From Candidatus Bathyarchaeota archaeon (lineage in GTDB: Archaea > Thermoproteota > Bathyarchaeia > TCS64), in NCBI GenBank assembly GCA_026014515.1, contig JAOZIG010000122.1, positions 1 to 24,336 of the forward strand: a stretch of 24,336 nucleotides of DNA, read 5' to 3'. Shown piece by piece: positions 13,001 to 20,445 of this stretch. Both the position numbers and the translations under genes were made by a program. Under the pieces are notes generated by a model, which had not been told where the DNA came from, did no database searches, and saw only the letters and a program-made list of their open reading frames with translations. Every line of letters begins with the position of its first letter. Position 1 is the first letter of the stretch.

Positions 13001-14446
13001 TTATTGTTTGCCCTTTAACTGCTCTGCCTTTGCCCTTGCGATCTCCAGCGGAGGCTCATCATCAGGCTTTACTGGCACATATTTTTGGTCTCCGAGACGC
13101 TTTTTCAACTCTGCCTTGGCTTCCTTTATCATCTCTGGAGAAGTAAGCAGGTCCAGTGTGGTTCCCGCCATGGTTTTCGCCGCGAATATGAGGCTTTTGT
13201 GTCCGATGCTCATGCCTCCACATGCTACCCATCGCCAGTCGTGACCGGGTGTACCAAGTACGTTGGTAGCGGTCTGGAACTCTAGGGTTGGTGTCTTCCA
13301 GCTTACATCTGCGACATCAGTGCTCCCCGGGCTAGTTATACCATCATCCCATGGCTCATGCACCTCTGTATCAATGAGCACGTCAACAAAGCGCTCCCAT
13401 TCTGGGTGCTTGCTGGCACGTAGCATGCCTATCTTCTCGTCACGTGAAACGGTGGAATCAATGGCTTTTGCGAACTCAAGCTCTTCTTCAGTATATGTCG
13501 GTGCTCCTATCTCACGCATGTTGGCTGTTATGGCGTCGGCTAGTACCTTGTTTGGTATCAGGTTGTAGAGTCCACCCATGTGGATTGCGTTGAGTCTTGT
13601 CTCTGTCATCATGGCGGCTCCTTCAGCGATCTTCAGTATGCGTTTTGTGATGGGGGCTAGTTGTGAACGCTCGGGTGCTCTGATGTAATACCATGATCGG
13701 GCATAGTCTGGCACAACGTTGGGTTGTCCGCCGCCTTCTTCGATAACGTAGTGGATACGGGCTTCCTGAATCACGTGTTCTCGGAGATAGTTGACGCCAA
13801 TGTTCATCAACTCGACAGCATCTAACGCGCTTCTTCCCTGTTCTGGGCTACCAGCCGCATGAGCGGTCTTACCGAAGAACTCAAACTTGTAGTCATTGGT
13901 AGCTGTGCTGCTGCTCATTCCAGCCACGTTTAATTCGCTGGGGTGGTGGCTTAGACAGGCATCAACATCATCAAAGAGTCCAGCGGTTACCATGTAGACC
14001 TTGCCGCCGTAGTTTTCCTCGGCTGGTGTTCCGTAGAACCTGATGGTGCCCTTGAGGCCCTCATTCTCCATGGTGTAGCGTATTGCTATTGCTGCTGCTA
14101 GTGCTGTTGTTCCGTGGATGTTGTGTCCGCATCCATGTCCAGGTGCTCCCTCGATTATAGCCTCTTTCCGTGGCTCAGCGACGTTACTGATTCCGGGAAG
14201 CGCGTCATACTCACCCATCAAACCGATGATTGGTTTTCCTTCACCGTACTCAGCTAGGATACCGGTGGGCATTCCTGCGACGCCTAGTTGTACCTTGAAG
14301 TCGTGGCGTTCTAGGGTCTCGGCTATGATTTTTGATGACTTGGTCTCGACTAGTCCAAGCTCGGCGTATTCCCATATCTTATCGCTTACTTTGATGAATT
14401 CCTCGCGGTTTTCATCGATCCATTTCCATGTAGACTGTTTGTCCAT
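13001..14446 (-). CDS. M20 family amidohydrolase, AbgB-like (paralogue 2)
   Basis: 481 residues, same family and residue numbering as paralogue 1: D81, GHGCGHNIHG (C106, H108), E143/E144, H167/H168 and a C-terminal GTPGHDW. A lid segment of more than 50 residues (from GRSALDA to WYYIRAPER) is almost identical between the two, while the codons differ at many synonymous positions. The C-terminal thirds differ more. The start is ATG at 14446, with a 64-bp gap to the divergent PfkB kinase. The gene probably arose by tandem duplication, and the tRNA-Leu with its complementary element lies between the copies. The substrate is unknown; aminoacyl-aromatic or dipeptide amides are typical for the family. 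Confidence 0.9.
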   Translation of the reverse strand: MDKQSTWKWIDENREEFIKVSDKIWEYAELGLVETKSSKIIAETLERHDFKVQLGVAGMPTGILAEYGEGKPIIGLMGEYDALPGISNVAEPRKEAIIEGAPGHGCGHNIHGTTALAAAIAIRYTMENEGLKGTIRFYGTPAEENYGGKVYMVTAGLFDDVDACLSHHPSELNVAGMSSSTATNDYKFEFFGKTAHAAGSPEQGRSALDAVELMNIGVNYLREHVIQEARIHYVIEEGGGQPNVVPDYARSWYYIRAPERSQLAPITKRILKIAEGAAMMTETRLNAIHMGGLYNLIPNKVLADAITANMREIGAPTYTEEELEFAKAIDSTVSRDEKIGMLRASKHPEWERFVDVLIDTEVHEPWDDGITSPGSTDVADVSWKTPTLEFQTATNVLGTPGHDWRWVACGGMSIGHKSLIFAAKTMAGTTLDLLTSPEMIKEAKAELKKRLGDQKYVPVKPDDEPPLEIARAKAEQLKGKQ

Positions 14447-14510
14447 AAACTATCGAATGGTTGTGAGGGTAAAAAAGAATCGAAAACATTGAGAATCAAA
14501 TAATAAGAGA

Positions 14511-15461
14511 ATGATACACTGTATTGTCGAGTTGAGTCCTCAGATAGTTGGTATAGGTCGGTGTACACTGGATATCATCTTCAGGCTTCCCGAGTTCCCT
14601 ACATGGGAGAAGGGTGTCGTTTATGATGAGTATAGCATTGATGGTGGGGGACAGGTGGGCACTGGACTCGTGGCGGCATCAAAACTCGGAGCCACAACAG
14701 GTTATGTTGGTACGGCTGGAACAGACTACGCTGGAGAACTCAAGATAGAGAGTCTGCGAGAATGGGGAGTAGACACCAGTAACGTAATCAGACGAGAGGG
14801 TCCAGACGGACAGGTAATACTGGTAACGGTTCAAAGCAGCACTGGTGAACGAGTCTTCAACCACAGCGATAGACTGGACTCAGAGCCTCTAAGAATCGAT
14901 GAACTCGACTACGATTACATTACGAGCGCAGATTACCTGCTTGTTGATGGCTCACACTCAGTGGCGGCTCTAGAGGCAGTAAAGTGGATGAGGGAAGCAG
15001 GTAAACAGGTTGTGCTTGATGGCTCAAAGACGGATAAACCCATCAGCGAATCCACGAGGAAGCTGATACCTTATGTTGATGTGCTTGTTTGTGGTTCTGG
15101 GTTCAGCGAAAAACTCACTGGAGTATCAGATGTCTATGATGCGGGTAAGAGAGTGATTGAGTTGGGTCCAAGTATCTTTGTTGAGACATTGGGTGAGAGA
15201 GGAAGCGTAACGGTAACCAAGGAGGGTTGCTTTGAGACCCCTGCGTTTACGGTTGAGGTTAAAGATACAACAGGTGCCGGTGATGTTTTCCACGGTGCTT
15301 ACCTCTATGGACTCATCAAAGGATGGAACCCTGAGAGGATAACCCAATTCAGCACCGCAGTCTCAGCGTTAAAGTGTACACGTATGGGAGGTCGCAGGTC
15401 TGCGCCAAGCCTCGATGAGGTCTTGGAGTTTCTCAAGGCTCGTGGTGTGACAAGTTTCTAG
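14511..15461 (+). CDS. PfkB-family carbohydrate kinase
   Basis: Ribokinase-fold enzyme that phosphorylates a sugar or keto-sugar acid with ATP. Up to 316 residues. The substrate-side motif is DGGGQVGTGLVAASKLG (44-60), and the C-terminal signature DTTGAGDVFHGAY (252-264) carries the anion hole and the catalytic base D258. The first residues (MIHCIVEL) are atypical. A TTG at 14532 would start the protein closer to the usual first strand, and the TATA-like AAATAATAAG near 14498-14507 would make that TTG near-leaderless, so the start is uncertain. It is followed after 38 bp by a two-gene dehydratase/lyase, which suggests phosphorylation of a 2-keto-3-deoxy acid or related product. The exact substrate is not deducible. 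Confidence 0.85.
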   Translation: MIHCIVELSPQIVGIGRCTLDIIFRLPEFPTWEKGVVYDEYSIDGGGQVGTGLVAASKLGATTGYVGTAGTDYAGELKIESLREWGVDTSNVIRREGPDGQVILVTVQSSTGERVFNHSDRLDSEPLRIDELDYDYITSADYLLVDGSHSVAALEAVKWMREAGKQVVLDGSKTDKPISESTRKLIPYVDVLVCGSGFSEKLTGVSDVYDAGKRVIELGPSIFVETLGERGSVTVTKEGCFETPAFTVEVKDTTGAGDVFHGAYLYGLIKGWNPERITQFSTAVSALKCTRMGGRRSAPSLDEVLEFLKARGVTSF

Positions 15462-15499
15462 GCGAAAGAAAGACATGTACCGTCAGCGTATCTTGGTGC

Positions 15500-15772
15500 A
15501 TGAGTTTCATAGTCGTTGATAAACGAGATAACGTCGCTACAGCTATCGCTGATCTCGGTAAAGGTGAGACGGTTGAGGCTGGTGAGTGGAGTGTTAGGCT
15601 CGTTGATGATATCAAGTATGGTCACAAGTTTGCATTAGTAGATATCCCTGAGAATGAGTATGTGGTGAAGTACGGTGAACGGATTGGCAGAGCCACAGAA
15701 AGGATACAGAGGGGCGCCCATGTGCATGCTCACAACGTGGAGGACATCGTTGACGAGGTGAGAAAGCTATGA
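15500..15772 (+). CDS. SAF-domain small subunit of UxaA/SuyAB-type lyase
   Basis: A 90-residue SAF domain, equivalent to the N-terminal domain of altronate/galactarate dehydratase (UxaA/GarD) or to SuyA of sulfolactate sulfo-lyase. The family pattern is clear: GHKFALVDIPENEYVVKYG (45-63) then IGRATERIQRGAHVHAHNVED. The substrate-binding histidines in HVHAHN are present. Its stop and the start of the large subunit overlap as ATGA, so the two are translationally coupled. Bacterial UxaA is usually one fused chain; a split form is common in archaea and in SuyAB. Confidence 0.88.
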   Translation: MSFIVVDKRDNVATAIADLGKGETVEAGEWSVRLVDDIKYGHKFALVDIPENEYVVKYGERIGRATERIQRGAHVHAHNVEDIVDEVRKL

Positions 15773-16920
15773 GTAGACAATTCATGGGATACAGGCGAGC
15801 AGATGGACGAATCGGTGTACGCAACTACACAGCTATCGTATCAACAGTGTTCTGTAGTAGCAGCGTTGCACAGAAGATCGCTGACGCCACAGGAGCCAAG
15901 GTTTTCATCCATGATGGTGGCTGTGGGCAGTTGGGACCAGTACGAGAACACACAGAGCGAATATTGAACGGTATAGTGACTCACCCTAACATCGGCGCGG
16001 TGCTCACTGTGGGGGTAGGCTGTGAACAGATAGATGCCGAACTACTAGCATCCAAGGCTGAGGGCAGACCTAATGCTTTCTTGGATATCCAGAAACTGGG
16101 AGGTAATGAGGCATCAGTAACAGAGGGTATAAAACTGGTGAAGAAACTCCAAGCTGAAGCAGCAGAAGCTGAACGAACAACGGCAGACATCAGCGAACTC
16201 ACAGTAGCTACCCAGTGTGGAAGCAGCGACACAGGATCAGGTATAGCAAGCAACCCCACAGTAGGAGCATTAGCGGACCTTTTGATCGCGGATGGTGGAG
16301 CGATAATCCTCGGTGAGACAGGTAGTCTCTATGGTGCAGCTGGTTTGATGGCTAGACGAGCAAAGACACCTGAGATCGGTCAGGAGATCATCGACATGAC
16401 TGACAGGCTTGAGAGTTATTACAGTAGGATGGGTCATAGCTTCAGGAAAGCCAACCCAACGCCGGGGAACATTGAAGCGGGATTAACTACTCTGGTTGAG
16501 AAGAGCTTTGGAGGCGTCAGAAAGGGAGGCACCACCACAATACAGGGTGTATTGAAGCCGGGTGAGAAGATAACAGGTAAGGGTCTCTGGATTATGGATA
16601 CCAGTCTTGGGTTAGGAGCTTGCGCGTCAGCGGATATGCTTGCCTCGGGTGCCCAGATACTGGTTTACACTACGGGCAAGGGTAACCCTGTGGGTTCGCC
16701 TCTCGGACCAGTTATCAAGGTAACAGCCACTAAGCGAAGCGTCGAAACTCTCAAGGATATTATTGACTTTGATGGGAGCCCGGTTTTGATGGGTGAGGAG
16801 ACGGTTGAGCACTGTGGAGAACGGCTATACGATAAAGTGGTTGATGTCGCGAATGGTGAACAGGTGAAAGCTGAGATACATGACCATAATATATTCGCCA
16901 TAGGCAAGATCGCTTTCTAA
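15769..16920 (+). CDS. Large subunit of UxaA/SuyAB-type lyase (altronate-dehydratase family)
   Basis: 383-residue catalytic subunit that removes water (UxaA/GarD) or sulfite (SuyB) from a hydroxy acid. Visible family motifs are GYRRADGRIGVRNY (7-20), cysteine C29, HDGGCGQLG (48-56, C52), GVGCEQ (C85), QCGSSDTGSGIASNP (near 153-167) and the late DTSLGLGACASADMLASGAQ. The cysteines are those expected to hold the catalytic metal centre. The PfkB kinase upstream favours a sugar-acid pathway (dehydration, then kinase), but no sulfonate gene is in view to exclude sulfolactate lyase. It ends the three-gene plus-strand group. Confidence 0.88.
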   Translation: MSRQFMGYRRADGRIGVRNYTAIVSTVFCSSSVAQKIADATGAKVFIHDGGCGQLGPVREHTERILNGIVTHPNIGAVLTVGVGCEQIDAELLASKAEGRPNAFLDIQKLGGNEASVTEGIKLVKKLQAEAAEAERTTADISELTVATQCGSSDTGSGIASNPTVGALADLLIADGGAIILGETGSLYGAAGLMARRAKTPEIGQEIIDMTDRLESYYSRMGHSFRKANPTPGNIEAGLTTLVEKSFGGVRKGGTTTIQGVLKPGEKITGKGLWIMDTSLGLGACASADMLASGAQILVYTTGKGNPVGSPLGPVIKVTATKRSVETLKDIIDFDGSPVLMGEETVEHCGERLYDKVVDVANGEQVKAEIHDHNIFAIGKIAF

Positions 16921-16927
16921 ACTCACA

Positions 16928-16937
16928 TCTTTTATCT
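16928..16937 (+). promoter_or_regulatory. TATA-like box of the DUF998 gene
   Basis: TCTTTTATCT is centred about 26 nt before the ATG at 16959, predicting a leaderless transcript. Confidence 0.45.
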
Positions 16938-16958
16938 TCCCCAGATTTTATTGATTTG

Positions 16959-17528
16959 ATGTATTCAAGGCTACGCTACATGGGGTGGGCTTCTATAGTC
17001 AGTGGCTGGCTTGTAATACTGTTAGCCATCTCAAGGAACCCTTGGTTTGTCTTTACTAAGAATGCTTTCAGTGACCTCGGGGCTTCTTCAGCCAATGATC
17101 CTTGGTTGTTCAATGTGGGTATGATCTTGACTGGTGTCATGATTGGGTTATACTCGGTTCATCTTTTCGAAGCAAGCATCAATAAAATGTCTGGAGTCGG
17201 GGGCGTTTCCATGGCGTTAACAGGGTTTATGCTGATGATGATAGGTTTGTTCCCAGAGGGTACTCCTTATCATTACACGGTTTCTGTCTGGTTCTTCTCA
17301 CAGGGAGCTCTAACTGTACTGATCTGGGGGTTAGCACTCATAGGAGAAACAAAGTGGAGAAAAGTTGGACAGGTTTTTACGTTTATGGGTATTGTGGGGC
17401 CAGTGATAGCGGTGATTGTGCCATGGCCTTCGACAGCGACTGTTGAGGCTTATGGGATACTGGTATTGAACCTCTGGGTAGCCTTGATGACTTGGCTTAC
17501 CCCAAGGTTAACCGAAGCAAAACACTGA
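16959..17528 (+). CDS. DUF998 family membrane protein
   Basis: 189-residue integral membrane protein with about six hydrophobic helices. The DUF998 pattern is recognisable: the first helix, then NAFSDLGASSANDPWLFNVG (35-54), a helix, GLFPEGTPYHYTVSVWFF (about 97-114), and further helices. No enzymatic function is established for the family. I start at the ATG at 16959; a TTG one codon earlier is possible. The gene has its own TATA-like box and a short gap (42 bp) before the ferritin-like gene, which also has one. Confidence 0.82.
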   Translation: MYSRLRYMGWASIVSGWLVILLAISRNPWFVFTKNAFSDLGASSANDPWLFNVGMILTGVMIGLYSVHLFEASINKMSGVGGVSMALTGFMLMMIGLFPEGTPYHYTVSVWFFSQGALTVLIWGLALIGETKWRKVGQVFTFMGIVGPVIAVIVPWPSTATVEAYGILVLNLWVALMTWLTPRLTEAKH

Positions 17529-17530
17529 AG

Positions 17531-17540
17531 CATTATATCC
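17531..17540 (+). promoter_or_regulatory. TATA-like box of the ferritin-like gene
   Basis: CATTATATCC is centred about 35 nt before the ATG at 17571, which would leave a leader of about 9 nt. Confidence 0.45.
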
Positions 17541-17570
17541 CTCCCCTCCAAAACATATTCAGTGTTCTAA

Positions 17571-18035
17571 ATGACGGAATTAATTGATCTGCTTAAGGAG
17601 CAGAAACGGCTTGAACTGAGCCATGTTGAGACTATCAGTAAAAGCATCAGGGAGCTGAAACACCCCATGGTACGAGTAGTACTTGAGTCCATTATCCATG
17701 ACAGTATGAAACACGCGGCTATCGCACAGGCTTTGATTGATGTTGAGGCTGGTGCAGTGCCCATGAAGCTTGATGTTGATCTTGGTCCAGCAGTGAATCT
17801 CGCTCAGAGTATTAAACAGCATATGGTTGTTGAGAAGAATATGCTTGAGTTGTTGGAGCAGATTGATGACATGGTTGAGGATGATAGGGTTCAGGCGTTC
17901 ATCGATTACCTTGTTGAGGAGGAGAAAAGACACCACAAGCTGCTCAAAGAGCTATCCTCTTTGCTTGACAGGGAAACAGTATCACTGGATGAGTACGTTG
18001 GTCTCTTCCAGAAGTATATGATCGTTCCTCCCTAG
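17571..18035 (+). CDS. Ferritin-like four-helix protein (putative di-metal site)
   Basis: 154 residues, predicted as four long helices. Possible metal ligands occur once per helix: E15/H18 (ELSHVE), E39 with D44/H48 (SIIHDSMKH), H84/E88 (KQHMVVEK) and E118/H121 (EEKRHH). This resembles the E, ExxH, E, ExxH scheme of rubrerythrin/ferritin-like proteins but is not an exact match. I therefore call the fold with moderate confidence and the metal with less. No rubredoxin domain is attached. It lies between a DUF998 protein and an iron-sulfur flavoprotein, which hints at redox or oxidative-stress work. Confidence 0.65.
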   Translation: MTELIDLLKEQKRLELSHVETISKSIRELKHPMVRVVLESIIHDSMKHAAIAQALIDVEAGAVPMKLDVDLGPAVNLAQSIKQHMVVEKNMLELLEQIDDMVEDDRVQAFIDYLVEEEKRHHKLLKELSSLLDRETVSLDEYVGLFQKYMIVPP

Positions 18036-18048
18036 TTTCTTCCCAAGT

Positions 18049-18058
18049 CTTTTATCAT
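18049..18058 (+). promoter_or_regulatory. TATA-like box of the iron-sulfur flavoprotein gene
   Basis: CTTTTATCAT is centred 26-27 nt before the ATG at 18080, predicting a leaderless mRNA; nearly the same sequence precedes the DUF998 gene. Confidence 0.5.
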
Positions 18059-18079
18059 ACATTAAATCCTCAGAAAATC

Positions 18080-18832
18080 ATGAAAGCCGTCATCGTTGAA
18101 GCCAGCCCAAAGCCTGAAGGTAACTCAACAACAATAGCCAAACACATCATCAAAGGACTCCAAGAAAACCCAGAAGCAGAGATAACAGAGCTATTCCTTG
18201 ATGAGCTTGATATCAAGTTCTGCAGAGGCTGCTGGGAATGCCTCAAACGTGGAGAGCCCGGATGCGTAATAGACGATGACATGACGTGGATATACCCCAA
18301 GCTGAACGAGGCTGATGTACTTGTCTTCGCTACACCCGTCTACTGGTGGCACATTAATGCTCAGATGAAGAAGTTCATCGACAGATTCGAGGGTTTACTG
18401 GACGGAAATGGACCAAATAATCTCTCAGGTAGAACCCTTGTACTGGTTATCACTTACAATATGGAGGACCCTGATGGGGTTTATCTTGCGATACAGATGT
18501 TCAAGTCGATTGCAGGCTGGGGTGGACTCGACTTCAAGGTATTCAAGTATTGTTCATTTGATAACCATGTATCAAAGTCTCCAGAGACACTGGAGAAAGC
18601 AGTTGAGTTGGGTCATTCACTAAAAGACTTCAAACGTCAAGAACTTACGGTACCATGCCCCATCGAAGGATGCAAAGGAAGGTTTGCCACGTTAGAGGCT
18701 TTGGCAAAACATTTAGCATCTGGAGCAGGGCCAACACACAGAGAGTGGCGAAAAAGCCATGGCTTTAAGGACCTTGGGTTTAGGACTGATGAGCTCTGGA
18801 CAGGAATATTGGAGCTGTTGAAAAATAGCTAG
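18080..18832 (+). CDS. Iron-sulfur flavoprotein (Isf-like) with C-terminal C2H2-like zinc finger
   Basis: 250 residues. Residues 1 to about 185 are a flavodoxin-fold NAD(P)H-dependent FMN reductase domain: VIVEASPKPEGNSTT (5-18) is the FMN phosphate loop and TPVYWWHINAQMKKFIDR (85-102) the usual second flavin segment. C48-x2-C51-x2-C54-x7-C62 matches the compact CX2CX2CX4-7C [4Fe-4S] motif of archaeal Isf proteins. The extra C-terminus holds C193-x4-C198-x12-H211-x8-H220 with Phe and Leu at classical finger positions (RFATLEALAKHL), a C2H2-like finger not normal for Isf. Its stop shares a CTAG with the stop of the convergent kinase gene. Confidence 0.85.
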   Translation: MKAVIVEASPKPEGNSTTIAKHIIKGLQENPEAEITELFLDELDIKFCRGCWECLKRGEPGCVIDDDMTWIYPKLNEADVLVFATPVYWWHINAQMKKFIDRFEGLLDGNGPNNLSGRTLVLVITYNMEDPDGVYLAIQMFKSIAGWGGLDFKVFKYCSFDNHVSKSPETLEKAVELGHSLKDFKRQELTVPCPIEGCKGRFATLEALAKHLASGAGPTHREWRKSHGFKDLGFRTDELWTGILELLKNS

Positions 18833-19692
18833 GTAAACGATTTACTGATTTGATCCAACTTGTCTTGTAGCCTTTTTTGGTCTCCAATTTCTTTCATGTA
18901 TAACGCGCCATGGAAAACGGAGATTCTTGCATAAAACTGAGTCCTGTTAAGACAATGCGAGGGAACCTCCAGTGCATCGGTGAGGCCCTTGACGAGCCTT
19001 GAGTCATAATCCATGATGAAACCGGTGAGGTCAAACGCTGGATCACCAAAGCACGCATCACCCCAATCAATTACCCCGGTGATCTGGTCACCATGATGGA
19101 GTATATGGTCTGATGTCAAGTCCCTGTGAATAAGGGCGGGTATGTAATCGAAAAAGTCATGCTCATTCAGTGGGACATCAAAGGCTTCTGTGATAGCTTC
19201 TATTGTGCTTGGTTCAAGCATTGGGGCTATCTTTTCCATCACTTGATGGTAGAGTTCATGGTATTGGTTGCGCCAAGTCTCACTGGTGTAGACGGGTACT
19301 TGTTTGAAGAGGGATATGGGTGTGTCTTGAAGCTCGTTGAGGAAATTGGTGAGGGTTTCGATGAGATAGTCTTGGTCTAGTTTTTTCGAGGCTTCCTTTG
19401 TTAAAGGTTCACCAGCTATGCGTTTGTATGCCATGTAATAGGGTGGTTCGCCGTTGATTCTGTGATAGATTGGGTTGGGTACCTTGAGTGAAAGCCGGTT
19501 ATTCAGTATGGGCAATAGTTTGAGTTCTTTGATGTGTTGTTTCCGGGTCTCTTCTCGTCTTGTGAACCTGAATATCAGTTCGTCATTGATCTCTAGGACT
19601 TGGTTATCCCAGCCATCGTTGATGTTTTTAAGGGAGTGTATTGTTTCGTTTGTCTCTGTCGTGATTATTGATTTGAGTTGTTCTTGGTCCAC
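18829..19692 (-). CDS. APH-family small-molecule kinase (aminoglycoside-phosphotransferase-like)
   Basis: 287-residue protein-kinase-like phosphotransferase. The catalytic loop HRDLTSDHIL has the Asp base and a His where most APH enzymes have Asn, a variation I associate with the APH(2'') group. The metal-binding DWGD lies in GVIDWGDACFGDPAFDLTGF. The N-lobe begins with GWDNQVLEIND, with RFTRREE near the lysine position. The natural substrate is unknown; homologues phosphorylate aminoglycosides, choline, homoserine or sugars. The start is GTG at 19692. A TATA-like CATAAATA centred about 27 nt upstream predicts a leaderless mRNA beginning at that GTG. It converges on the flavoprotein gene with overlapping stops. 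Confidence 0.82.
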   Translation of the reverse strand: MDQEQLKSIITTETNETIHSLKNINDGWDNQVLEINDELIFRFTRREETRKQHIKELKLLPILNNRLSLKVPNPIYHRINGEPPYYMAYKRIAGEPLTKEASKKLDQDYLIETLTNFLNELQDTPISLFKQVPVYTSETWRNQYHELYHQVMEKIAPMLEPSTIEAITEAFDVPLNEHDFFDYIPALIHRDLTSDHILHHGDQITGVIDWGDACFGDPAFDLTGFIMDYDSRLVKGLTDALEVPSHCLNRTQFYARISVFHGALYMKEIGDQKRLQDKLDQISKSFT

Positions 19693-19713
19693 GGTATTTC
19701 TGTGGGTGTTTGG

Positions 19714-19723
19714 TATTTATGGG
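19714..19723 (-). promoter_or_regulatory. TATA-like box of the APH-like kinase gene
   Basis: The minus strand reads CCCATAAATA, centred about 27 nt before the GTG at 19692. This supports a leaderless transcript and the GTG start. Confidence 0.5.
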
Positions 19724-19789
19724 TGACTGATCATGGGAAAATATTGGTTAATAATCGCTACCTGCATGATGTTAGAAGAGGGAAAATTG

Positions 19790-20335
19790 TTACTGTTTTA
19801 GTTTGAGTATGAACGAGTTATCGGTGACTGTTACCTCGTCATTAATCAACTTGTACTTGTAGAGTTTTTGTAATACTTGATGAAGCAGTTCCACAGCGTA
19901 GCGGCTATAGGATTTGTTCAGCGTATGGAAGCCGTAGATTGAGATGATACCATCATCAGTGCTGTAGTTGAGTTTTGTAAACCAGCCAAAGTGACGACTG
20001 CTTGTTAGTCTTGTGAAGTTATCAAGGAACTTTTGTATTGGTTCTTCTTGCCTGTTTTCCTCTATTTGTCGTATCCTGATGAGGGAGGCAACGTGGCTTG
20101 ACAAGCTATCGGCTACAGCTATTATCTCGTCTTGTGATAGATGCTCAAATACGGCTGCGATGAGGACACTGTCGACTTGCATCATGTTTTGGCCTTGTAT
20201 GCCTTCTCGGGTTCTGTGCCATTCTTTGAATGCTTGTTTGATGAGTTGGCTTTTTTTGAGGTTCATTGACTCTGCGAGGGTTTCTAGCTCTTGGTCGAGT
20301 TCTTCGTCTACTCTGATGCCTATGGTCTTTGACAT
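19790..20335 (-). CDS. Ribbon-helix-helix transcriptional regulator with uncharacterised C-terminal domain
   Basis: 181 residues. Residues 1-40 (SKTIGIRVDEELDQELETLA, then NLKKSQLIKQAFKEW) are a CopG/MetJ-type ribbon-helix-helix DNA-binding domain. The remaining 140 residues include a helical linker (DSVLIAAVFEHLSQDEIIAVADSLSSHV) and an alpha/beta region (HFGWFTKLNYSTDDGIISIYG) ending in a strand (VTVTDNSFILKLKQ). I do not recognise this part; it is not the nickel domain of NikR, whose His/Cys ligands are missing. The ATG at 20335 has GAGG four bases upstream; a TTG at 20344 is less likely. Divergent from an MFS pump across a palindromic operator, it is probably that pump's repressor and senses a ligand through the C-terminal domain. 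Confidence 0.8.
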   Translation of the reverse strand: MSKTIGIRVDEELDQELETLAESMNLKKSQLIKQAFKEWHRTREGIQGQNMMQVDSVLIAAVFEHLSQDEIIAVADSLSSHVASLIRIRQIEENRQEEPIQKFLDNFTRLTSSRHFGWFTKLNYSTDDGIISIYGFHTLNKSYSRYAVELLHQVLQKLYKYKLINDEVTVTDNSFILKLKQ

Positions 20336-20344
20336 TGTCCTCAA

Positions 20345-20436
20345 TGGTATTTGTGAAGCAATGTTTATTTAAGATGACGCAGGAATAGCCGCTTAATACA
20401 CTGTAAAACAATGTTTAACATTGTGAAACAGAGAAA
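20345..20436. promoter_or_regulatory. Divergent operator region between the RHH regulator and the MFS pump
   Basis: ACAATGTT-T-AACATTGT at 20408-20424 is a perfect 8-bp inverted repeat with a one-base centre. CAATGTTTA recurs at 20359-20367, and related ACATTGT/CAATG half-sites lie at the start of the regulator gene (20332-20343). A TATA-like TTAATACA (20393-20400) would place the pump transcription start inside the palindrome, the arrangement of a repressor operator. Repeated short half-sites fit ribbon-helix-helix binding. Confidence 0.65.
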
Positions 20437-20445
20437 GTGAGAAAA

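Noticed and set aside
19790..20335. NikR nickel regulator
   Set aside because: The ribbon-helix-helix head fits, but the C-terminal His/Cys nickel ligands of NikR are absent and the divergent gene is an MFS pump, not a nickel importer.
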